DNA from: Crossaster papposus
Lineage: Eukaryota > Echinodermata > Asteroidea > Velatida > Solasteridae
Direction: 5' to 3'
Length of the DNA: 64,000 bases
Assembly (NCBI GenBank): GCA_037893245.1
Contig: JBAIAA010000787.1
Location: forward strand, 124,001-188,000
Part shown: in pieces, positions 34,374 through 46,300 of the stretch
Layout of the letters: the number at the start of each line of letters is the position of its first letter
Position numbering within the stretch: position 1 is the first letter of the stretch
Position numbers and translations under genes: made by a program
The notes under the pieces: model-generated
Told to the model about the DNA's origin: nothing
The model's database searches: none
What the model saw: the letters and a program-made list of their open reading frames with translations, nothing else

Positions 34374-37300
34374 GGGTTAGTATGTTATAGAAAATTTTGT
34401 TACACTGACTTAAAATGTATCAAGAAAACTAATCGTGTTCTTGTAGTCAGGTATCCTGACCCAACTTAACCAGTTCGCGACGTATATAAACGCAAAGTTT
34501 TCCCAAGATTTAATCCGCGCCTCGGCTCAGTGGTGTTAAAATAATCCCGGCGCGAACTGGTTAAGATGAAATATGGAGCAATTTGTAGACGTTTGGGAAT
34601 TGTGAGTTTAGAGAACAGTTGTACCTCTTCACTGATGTAGTCAATGCAAAGAAAATGTGAATAACTAAATATGAAAAATTAGGAGCAGTATTTGAAGTAA
34701 AAACAGTTTTTCCAGCGCTGGTCGGCCGACCATGCAGCAATGGAAATTACCACTTTAAAAGCAAATTTTTACTGTTGCAATAGGCTATCGATTGCTCGTG
34801 GTCCAAAGCATTTAAAACAACATTTGCTGTGGAAGGTAAATTAAGGTTAAAACAATTTAGTGCACAGAACTACGGGAATGTCTTACAAAGGTCCCTTTTT
34901 CAATAATTATAATACACATTACTGAATATTAGAAGCAGTCATCAGAACCTATTAAAGGTAATGCTGGATACAACATTTGCAGATAAACCCTAACCCTCTC
35001 AAATTTTGCACACACCCTAAGGAGTTAAGGGTTAAGAAATTATTTTTTAAAAATATCTTACTTATTGGATAGTAAATAATGATTCTAGGCATCCAGCAAA
35101 ATGACTGCACTAGATATCAAGTAATTATTGAAACAAATTAAAAATAAATCCTAATCGTCAGATTGGTTTTTCTTGCTTTTCTTAGCATCCATGATTAAGG
35201 TCAGTTAAGCGATATTTACTATAAAATACAACCCCCCAAATCCACCCATTCATGATAATTCAAACTATTACAAATGGTGTATCCTACAGTACCTTTAACC
35301 CGAATAAATTAAATATTTAATGGAAAAGAAATTAGGAGCCAAAATTCTAATGAGAGCATTTTGTTGGCAACGATACACTCAAGATATCGGTAAACTTGAC
35401 TGCGATGTTTTCAACTCACCTAAGACTTTGCAGACGTAACTTCTGATGCAGTCTGTTATTTCGTAAGAGGAATTCACAAAACTGTCCACCTCCTTCAAGC
35501 TTATGTCACTCACTTCGTTACTTGATACCTTGAAAGAAATTTACAATAAAACAAATGTAGGCAATATAATGCGCCATTACCTACCTTAATGAGATGCTCA
35601 AGGGGCAGAGAACAAAAACAAAGGCAACAGAGACACAAATGATCTAAAACCTGGACATTATGAAACACAACTTGACAATCAAATGAATGAATGAATGAGC
35701 TACTGGAATGCAACTTGAAAAAGGTGGGTCTTCAGAGCACATTTGAACTCTTGCAAGGTGAAATAGTATTGAGCGGATCAGTGTGGAATGGGAGGAATAT
35801 TATCGCAAGGTAAAATTTGGACTTTTTCATTTTACCAGGCAAAGCCGAGTGAAATGAAAAAGTCAAGATTTTACCCCACAAAATTTCTCTTTTCAATACT
35901 ACTATTTTCAAAAGCACCAAGTAGAAAGGCTTTTATTGGCTTTCCGCATAACTGCAAGATTAATTCTTTTTGTATTTATTTTCAAACGCGTACGACAGAA
36001 GTTGTCATTCCCAAGCTGAATTTTGTGCAACCAAAAAGGTATCGATATCAACTGTAGTTCTAAGCAGACTTTTATGGAAGAATTGCGGTTTAATAATTTC
36101 AAATGTGCCTTTGTGACAAGTAACAAGACCAGACGTGATAAAATGGCATAAAATGACATTAATTGAGGTTAATCAGTGTAAATGTAATTGGCCCGCTCAT
36201 TAACATGGCCCGCTCATTAACACTGAAAAATGGTTGCGCTGTTCGTGACGTACATTTGGTAACCAAAAAAAGAAACAGCATTATAGTCTGGTACCTGACC
36301 ATACGTCTGGACACCAGATTATCATATTTACTACTTAAAACAAAAACTTTGATATACTGGAAATCACTCAGTTAAATATAATCGTTCATTTAAACTAATG
36401 TACAGTATGTACATGTAGGTACTGTGAAAAATTAACTATGATTATGCATGAATAATGACCAGTTGCGTCCTCGCGTGCGTGCGTGCGTGCAATCGTGGTC
36501 GTCAGACAAAAGAATTGGGAGTCAAACAATGGGTCCACGATTGACACAACGTCAACGATCTTTTCTCGTGTACAAATCCTATGGCGATCATCCGAAAACG
36601 TTAGAGTACAAACAAAAAAGGGAAGACGGTCGGACAATGCCCCGTCCACGATTGCCGGTCTATACATGACTGTGTGGGTGAGTTAGTCTTGCATACGCAG
36701 TGTGGACCTCCGAACAATATAGGTCCACACGATGCGGGAAGAGGTTACGGTGTGTGGACTTGCACACGTCCACAATCCGTTTTTCAGTTTCCGAAAAAGA
36801 GCGCTAGAGGAAAAACGGGTTAGGGTTTATATAGAAAAGATAGAAGGGACAGCTGAGAGGCCCATAATCCTAATTTGAGGGTAAATTTGTTTTGGGGAAG
36901 CGAGAAAAATGAGTATTTAGTCAAAGTTTGTTAACTACACGAATACAAAGGAATGTCTACAGTGCGTATGTAAGGTAAAGCTGTGTGGGTGGGTGCGTTT
37001 GTTTATGGTGTAAATGGAGGTACCTGGCGACACGAAGGTGAATTGGGGTTAGGGTTAGAATCGAGGACGACCTCGATTGAGATTCGTGTACAAAACCAAT
37101 GAGAGCCGTCGGAAAAAGTAAGAGTACAAACAAAGGAAATTTTCGAGAGGAACAAAGCAAACTCCTCGATTTAAACCATAAACAAACGTGGGTGTAATTG
37201 CGTTTACGGATTGGCACTTATGGAGTACCGGCAACAAAAGGGCAACAATGGAACAATGGTACCCCACAGTCCCGTCTTTAAAAATGGAAGTACCCCACAC

Positions 37301-40300
37301 TCGTAACGCTATGTATTTCGAGATTTCTAAGGGGACAAAGGAAAACAAAAGAAGGAAAGACGGGTCGGACAATAGAGGTACCCCACACTCTATAGCGTGT
37401 TGGGTGCGTATGTGCGCACGTGTGTGCTCTTGTATCGTATTACGATCGAGGGTCAAAACACAAAAGAGAACAAAGGGAACAAAGGATCCTCGATTGATGG
37501 TTTGATTGTCCGAATTCGGTCCTCGATCGTTGGGGCAAGCGCCAAGGTAATGTGGTTTGGGTGTAACATAGGAATAAAGGAAAACACAATGGGGGATCCT
37601 CGATCGTTATGTGGTTCACGACTGCGTGTGCATGCATTAGCTATTCGAAAATAACAAAATGGAAAACAAAATGATTTTGGCGGTGAAAGAGGAAAGATAC
37701 GATTTGGAGCAGTTTAATAAAGTTTAACGTCAGATGTTGCAAAAAGAATTTGTCTGAACAGTGTCTGTCTTCGTGACGTTATCTAAAATTCCTCTTTACT
37801 TCGCACAAAGTATTTTCATGCCTCTTTGGCCGTATTCTGAAGAGCTGATGCTGTACACTTTGGTTAATAAAAATTACATTACATGGGGCCCTTTGAATAC
37901 CGTTATAATAGAAACACACGCAAAGAACATATTTCGACCCGACAGCAACCAAAAAGTCAAGTATCAAAATTGAATACATGTAATACCGATAAGTTTAAAT
38001 TCTTAACTGCTCACTTTAACTCCCCAGGGAGTTGAGATGGTGAATTTGACATGTTTCATGGGCCCAATATCCAGGGTAATGATGAAGTACATAGGCACAT
38101 TACAATGATATGCACTCTAGGTTCATTAATATTATTATTATTCCCTTGTCATTGTTCAACCAGTTACTTGTGAAAGGACTTGTAGGTACTCGAATACAAC
38201 TTTCCTTACCTTGCTGTGGTAAACTTTCCACTGTGTAACCACATCTATCTTAAGCTGCAAGAAGTGAGTCATGATGCTGTGTAGAAGATCTCCCTGTGTT
38301 TCTCTGTCTTGGTCTTCATCCCGTTTCATCTTCAGGTGTTCACCAGGCTGAGAGAGATCCAGCAGCCCCTCTGATGAGCCGCCTCCTCCTCCTTCACCCA
38401 TCCCCGACAACTGTGTGCCGTTGGGATGCCTGCTAACCCACACTTCGTTGTTGTTGTTATTGCCGCAAGCTGGCGAGGCCGGCTTGGGCGAAAGAGCTAT
38501 GGAGCTCTGCATGGCTTGCAGTTTATTTATATACCCTTCGTGTCTCTCCACGACGGGCTGCATGACTGGATCTGTCTTCTGGTTGTTTTTTCTGGGCACC
38601 AGTTCTGTGTAGCTGCGGGAACCCAGCTCTGTCTCAGAGTGAAAAGTATCAGACGGTATCTTTGGGGCTTGGTTTTCGTCGTCCTTACAATGTTCCGGTG
38701 TGGATACTGATGAGGAGGTGGAGAAGGGGCTTTCGTTTTTCCCTCGGTAGAGGTTGGCGTAAGCCATTGCTGCCACCGCGCCGCTGTGCACCTCGGGTAG
38801 CGTGAGGGCCACGGAGGAGGGATGAGCGCCATGAAATACCGTCCCTTCCCAGGCTTCATCGCTGCAAGACGACATGCTGCTGGTGGGGCTCAACTCGGCC
38901 GTCCAGCTTCGCGAGTCGTCGTGCTCCATCCGAGAGTGGGCGGAAGAAGGGTGGGGCGTCGGGGCATGCATAATGGGTACCGGGTTGGATATGGGGACGA
39001 CATGGTGTGGGTGTGGGTGTGAATGTGGGGGACCGTCAGGGGGGAGGTACACCTGCTGTCGCGGGTGAAGGCCAGACTCCATAGGGGAGCCGTAAACATG
39101 ATTGTAATGATCCCGACTCGCGGGACTGGCGGGCGCCGCGTTGACGCTCTGCGGCTGGCCGGGCATTAGGTAGCTCCCCTGGGGCGGATAATGCAGGCCA
39201 TTTTGCTGGTCACACGCCACGTAGGCCTCGCGTTTCATAGAGTAATTTATGACAGGCTGTTCATCGTACCCGTCCTTGCCTCTGGCCTCGAGGTCCATAA
39301 ATGCCGGTTCTGATTTGAAGGCAGTAGGATAGTGAGTTCCCAAGTGATCAGTGCCGGGCCAGGAGTATGTCTGTTGGCCGTGGCTGTGGAGCATTTCCAT
39401 ATCCCCTGTGTGATAATATCCCTGCTGAAAAATATCACTGTCCACTTTGGGACGGCGTCCTAATTTGATTCCTGCAATTATATAACCACAAACAAATAAT
39501 AATAAATCTATTGATTTTGCATTCATATAACAAATATTTAAAAAAATATGAAAAAATTGGCTTGATTATAAAATTGAATGGATTATAAATTTGTATTTAT
39601 AAAAGCAGAGCAATTTATTTTGAATTCTAGGTCAGTTGTGGCATAAATAAATCTCTGCCCTCTAGGACATTATACACAAACAAAAGAGCAATGCAGAGCT
39701 AGAGCACTTTCTGATAAATAATAAGTACATGAGATAAAAAACAAATGAAAACTAAAAATATTTCTCTTCGTTGTAGTGTTTTATAAAATGTACGCACAAA
39801 TCTCCCAATGCACAACAAATCAATGTTCTGCATAAAATACATCTTTTTACATCAGAAGTCCAGACTATAAATGTGGCTTCTTAATTTCTTTCACACTTTT
39901 TCATAACTACACAATGTAGTTTTCTTAGTCTCCCAATTGCTCGACACCATTAAAGATTTGTATAATACAAGCTTCATTTCAAATTTATATATTTTGTTTT
40001 TGTGGATGCATTATCAACACAAAGGCAATTTTAGACAATAGTTACCTTTTTACCTGGGTGCAATGATTACATCCATGTGATATGATCTTTAAATGGCCAA
40101 TTTAAATAAACTTTTCTAAAATGTCTCCCTACCTTCCTTGGACATGCCCAATGCCAGGCACTTCTGAAAACGACAGAAACGGCAAGAGTTGCGCGTTTCC
40201 ATGGTGATGTCACAATTTCGATCTTTGGCACAGGCATAGTTGGCGCCCTCTTTGATGCTCCGTCGGTAGAAGCACTGGCAGAAAGGAAACAACACACGGT

Positions 40301-43300
40301 TTTGATATGTACAAATGTACTGTACATGTACCGGTATTTCACTGAAGTTGGATTCGCTTGTTTAACTATACAATGTGTCTATACTACAAAACTGTCAATT
40401 TTGAAAGTTTTTGGATGTGCAGATATATGTCTACGATATGTGACCTGTCACCACAATATGAAAGTAAAGTCGCACAATGTGAATTGGAGATATGGCCATC
40501 CCAAGTCAAAATATGAAGGAGTGGTCAATTGTGAGATTTTATTGGAAAGCCTAAGTCCTCTTCTACATATTCACATTTTTAAAGTGCAATCAGATGATTG
40601 AAAACATCTTAAAATACGCGATGTGGGGTAGTTTTTGCGTAGTTAGTGTTTGGATTAAAGTCCATCAGTGGTCTAATTAACACGGTAATTAAATATGCAA
40701 ATTAGGTCTTCGTAACTGTCCCACGTTTGCAATTTTTTTTATACAGTAGTCAGTATGTGTGGACAGTTTTAAAAAGAAATAATGATTAGAACATAGTCGT
40801 TGCAACATGTATGCTCAACCAAACCTTACTTGTCCTGTTTTGCACTCTTTTTTTTTTTTTTTAAGGATGTTTATTAAGTAAGTTTTCTCACAAATATAAT
40901 GTGATGTGACCTAGAAAAATGAGTCACAAGTCGAGAATTATAATGTTGAGATATGGGCCATGTGCTGGTGGTGAAATTTTCAGAATCGATTTTTGCCTAA
41001 GTATCAGGAAACTATAGATCTTTCAGTAAAGTAAAACAACTAAAATTCAAAAAGAAAAAAAGTAAAAAAAGTAAGAAATGTATGCAATTTAATGCTGTAT
41101 GTTGTACTGTTCCATTAACATGCCAAGTTTCATTGAAATACCTTGCACCAAGGTTACCGTTGTTCAGCCATGTGTAAAAAGTGTGCTTTTCAACAACTCA
41201 ATTGAATACTATAACTTTAAACCCAATTTATCTCTCTTTACTTCCTTTCAATTAACATGTAACAGCTTAGGAACCGAAAGTCGTACCCACATAGGGTTTT
41301 CACCAAATTAAAGCTTAAAAACCCACGAGTAAAGACCCCCTGACTTAGACTCATTTTGCTTGATCGCATCACATACCAGTTGGTGCAAACATGTCAATCT
41401 GCTACTCTATTTAACAAAACTGATATCAAACAGACTTCCCCATGCTTGAACTTTTCTACAAATACATTTGTCTCCAAATAAATTTGCCAGGCAGAGCATA
41501 CTGTCCGAAACATTGATTTTCCTCCAATTCTTATTAGAACCACACGTCTCACTAAAGAGTATTACCGTGGTGTTACCGTTAACTACTTACCGGTATCTTA
41601 TTGCATTTTCCTCATGAAAACCTTCAAATCTCATCCAAATATATTTAATTTTATTCATACATATACACATAATTATGGGCCTGGCGACAAGAAGTGAAAT
41701 TGGTCCATTATACAGGGGGGAAAACAATCTGGTAATTTTCTCTCAAATTCCCCTGGATTTAATAATAATATTAATAATAATAGAAAATAATAGAAAATAA
41801 TAGAAAATAATAATATTAATAATGGTAAATGGTACATTAGGGAGACATCTCCAAAGAGACGTGCACAAACATTTTCTTTTTTTACTGTAACCTAACCCGT
41901 TTTTACCTAGAGCTTTTTCCACGAAATTTATGCATATATATTTATGCATTTTGGACCCTGCTCTATTGATCTGGACTGTTAAATGTTTAAAAATGTATCT
42001 TCTTGTAGTTGGAACGTTAGGGAGACCTCGAAGTGTCTCCCTAATAATGACACTGGTCTCATTAATTCTGTAAAACGTACACTAATTGGTCTTCTAAAGG
42101 GTACTTATTCCAAGATAATACAAATAATAATAAATGTGTTCTTGGAGAAACCACAAGTTGCTTCGTGTGAGTATATGGTTTCGTTTGGAAATAAAAACTT
42201 CAAAAGTGCACCGAAACTGCTCAGACCAGATCAAAGAAAAAGGTGTCACCGGTATTGGGACTGTGTTTGTGTGGGGAATACAAGGGTAATTAAGTGCTGC
42301 AGCACCCCCATCCAAAAAGTTGGGGGTGCTGCAGCAACCCCAGCAACCCCCATTCCCACCACGTGATTTTTCAGGTAAAACCAAAAATGCAGAACCTGGA
42401 TTATTCTACCAATTCCCGAAGCATTCACATTGAGAACTTGTTGAGACAAAAATTGCAATTTTGTGAAGAGCACAGGTACACAGTTAAAAATTACACATAA
42501 AGGTTTAAAATATGAAGGAAAACAACTGCTGTATTATAGCACTTGGACCTACCTTGCATCCTTCACAAGTGAAGACACCAAAGTGAAGACCAGAAGACAT
42601 GGCCCCACAAACCTGGCAGAGGATCTTGCGACTGGGGGACAGTGCTGGGGTCATCATGCCATCTAAGAGTAAGAGGAGATAAAATGATGAACAAATAAGA
42701 ATTAAACAAATGTATTATTACAATGGGATCAGGTATAAATACCAGTTGAAACAAGTTGAAACAAGTTGTAACTGGTTTGACCTCGTACTAGTTGTCAGAG
42801 AACTGGAAATTGGTGGGTGGTTTTGATCAAGTTTTGCTGAATTTCAACTGGTTTTGTGAACCAGCTTTAGTAAATCAATTCGGGCGATTCACAATGCAGT
42901 GCGCCACCAAGCGTTTGACTCAAAAGAGCCACTTTTAAACTTTACGGTCGACTTCTTCCGTACATCATACTGTAGTGAAATATCTAATCTTCATTGTTCA
43001 CGCGAGGTACAACACAAACATAAATGTATCCGGAAGCGTCGTTGATTAAAACATTGTTATTTGCAGAAAAAAAAGTGAAACTTTAATCGTGCGCGTCCAA
43101 AAAGAGGTAAAACTGACGAGTTCATGCAAAATGAATACCATTTTTCAAACTGATGCCGACTTTTCCCCATGATGCACTGCGTGTATAGCAGGATTTGCGC
43201 CGCCAACGGCAGCTTCTAGGTATTGTGAATCGCTCGAATTCAAAACCAGTAGACGTTCAATCAGACCCAGGTAAAAAATTAGTTGAAAAGTAAGATCGCA

Positions 43301-46300
43301 AGAATGGTTCTCGACCTACTTCTGCGATTACCCTATTTTACAATTGGACCTCAAATAACCTTTGACCTCAAATAACCTTTGACCTCAGTATGCGCCCTTT
43401 AACTTTAACATCACCATCACGTGGAACTTTGCATATACGACAATTTTTTTCGAAACTTTAACCAATACATGAACGTACAAACTACTACAGTCTCTTTCTA
43501 AAGTTCAGGGGAGACAACAAAATTGGACTTGAGGACAAAATCAAGATAAAGTAGGACTTTTGTGGGTTTTCTTGAGACTTGAGTAGTTTTTGTTGATGCT
43601 CACCTAAGCCTCCACCGTGGTTCTTATAATTAAAACAATTTGTTCAAACTTTGTTGGTAGGTTTCAACTCATAGTCCTACTTTCAAAGTTGGCAAGGTAA
43701 ATGTGAATGTTTTTAATAGAAACAATTGCTATTTTAATACCAGCCTGAACAAAAATATAAACGCCCACAAAAATATAAACACCCACAAAAATATAATCGC
43801 CCACAAAAATATAAACGCCCACAAAAATATAACTGCCCCCCAAAAGGTTATTTGTCTTGATTTGTAAACAACACTTGTGTCCATCTCTGCCATTGAGGAA
43901 TTGCTCACTGGCAGAGATGGACAAAGTTTTTTTTACAAATCAAGACAAATAACTATTTTTGGGGCGTTTATATTTTTGTTCAGTGTAGTTAACTGTTTAA
44001 TTTAAACACACAACTTTAAGAATACTGTAAGGCAAAGAATGAATTTAGGAATGCCCATTGCAATATGCATGTCTTCAAAACAGTGCAACTTTTCACTTTT
44101 TTCAAATGGATATGTCGCATCTTAGAAATAAACTCCTGTGTATACCATGTGTATGAAAGTAATCATATTTTATATCCACACAAACCATTAACCAGTTTGC
44201 GCCGGATGACGAATATAAACGTAAAGTTTTCCCCAGATTCAAAACGGATGACGCATAAACACGCCACAAGCAAGGCTGAAAATGTCTGTCAGCAGCGAGC
44301 AAGGCCGGAAATGCGAGGGTGTGCTTCCCGGTACTGGCGGCCTGAACCTGCTTCGGTTCGAGTTTCGTTAAAAATAATCCCGCGAGTCGGCTCGGTGATG
44401 TTAAAATAATCCCGGCGCGATAATCGCCATTTGCAGATATCGACAATTTTGACTACCAAATTATTAATAAATATCTTACTTATTTACAAACACCATTTTT
44501 CTTGTTTCCTCGGCATCCATGATTATAAAACTTCGAACAGGTAAATTAAACGATATTTACTATAAAATACACCCCCCCCCCCCCTCAAATCTACCCTTTC
44601 ATAATAATTGAAGCAATTACCGATCGTGTTTTCTACCTTTAATCCCTAGAATTAATAAGAGCATACTAAGGGTGGTATTCTTAGAAATCAGTACCAAGAA
44701 AACAACCGCAGAAACAGTGTAAAGTCAATTCAAACAGTCCTCATTACATGGGGAGTCAGGTTGGCACTAGCGGTTCTTTCCTCACCTTTCACTGCTGTGA
44801 CCCAGGCTCAAATTTGGCCTGGGCCAATATGTGAATTGGGTTTTCTCCAGGATATTCTTCTGGGGTTTTCCTCCCACTTCTAAAACTGTACATTCTTCTC
44901 ATTGTCTTCTCTCTAAAGGTTTCTTCGGGCTTACGAGCTATAGTACATGTACATAGGGCACTTTTGAGGGATCCTAGATTTCCTTACCAGAAAGAAACAA
45001 TACAGGTAATTACACTAAAAACAGCATGATCTATTCAGACAGTCAAAAGTACTACAGATGTTAAAAAGGCAGCGTGAAATTTTAGAATAAAAGAAATGGG
45101 ATTGTAGCAGCAGCATAGAATGCCCACTAATCTGAAAGAATTGCATGCTGATAAGTTAAAACCCCAACATTTACCAGAATACCTCAACATTTGTAAATTT
45201 CCAGTGGTGATTATTGATCATAAGGAGATCAACCAATCCATACTGATTTTGGCCAACTAGTTTCATACAACACACCCAAACAACGACATTACCAGTACAA
45301 AACAAAAATGATGGTATATGATGTCGAGGGTTAAATGAAGCAACATTTAAAAAGGTAAAATCATTCTAGCAAAAAAAAGAGCTCTTAAAAATCAACAAAT
45401 CTAGCCTTTTTTTGTCACAAGATCCGTTGGAGAATTTAGAAGAAAAAGAAACAGAAGTCGCTTTGAGCTAAATTTTCTTGATAACAAAATTGCCAAACTG
45501 GAACAAAAAAGTTTTACTTAAAGGTACGGTAGGATACACCATTGGTGATTGCATGAATTATCAGAAATGGGTGAATTTGGGTTGTTGTATTTTATAGTAA
45601 AGTAAAAATTGTTTAACTGACCTGTCCGAAGTTTTACAATCACGGATGCCGAGAAAGGCAAGAAAAAGAGCGAGTCGAAGTTTGCTTCCGTTTCAACACC
45701 GAACCTAATCAAACAATTCTTACCATTGATAAACAAAATCTGTTTGAGAATTTAGAGAAACAAACCAACAGAATTCACTTTGAGGTAAATTTTCTTGAAA
45801 ACAAAAAATTGCCAAACTGGAACTAAACAGTTTCACTTTAACCCCCCACCCCCCCCCCCGAAAAAAAAGGATCCGAAAATTTTCTTTTATGGACAAATTT
45901 AATTTATTTATGATGGTAAATGGTTAAACGAAATTCCAAGGGACAAATATTTTGCAAATTTTATGGACAAATGTAAATTTGACCAGTAGCAAAAAAAACA
46001 CCACTAGACCACTGTTCTGGCAGTCATAAAAAGACTAGATATTAAATCACCGGTTTAAATTTGAGACCAGAAATCCTGAGGGTAGCTCAAGCAAAGTGTC
46101 TGGATTTGCCTGGTTTTGATGTAGAAGAGGAGTCGGAGCTTGCATAACACCGAACTTAACCAAATAATTCTTACCATGGATGAACATGCCGCCGTGGGGC
46201 ACGCAAGCCTCCACCCCTTGCCCACCGATGCAGTATCCAACAGCTGCTGTACTATTGTTATACTCCTCCGCCATGGCGCAAATGCTGCCTGGTAAACTAC

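Noticed and set aside
36440..37660. Protein gene in the word-rich region
   Set aside because: Frames of 60-130 codons exist on both strands, but none resembles a protein and the openness follows from the reused words.
38822..39099. Overlapping open frames in other frames of the long receptor exon
   Set aside because: They are shadows of the real exon, whose own frame is open over 420 codons and joined by correct splice phases.
43746..43840. CRISPR-like array of short repeats
   Set aside because: The units are directly abutting with no unique spacers, in animal DNA, and one unit matches the inverted element end at 43985.
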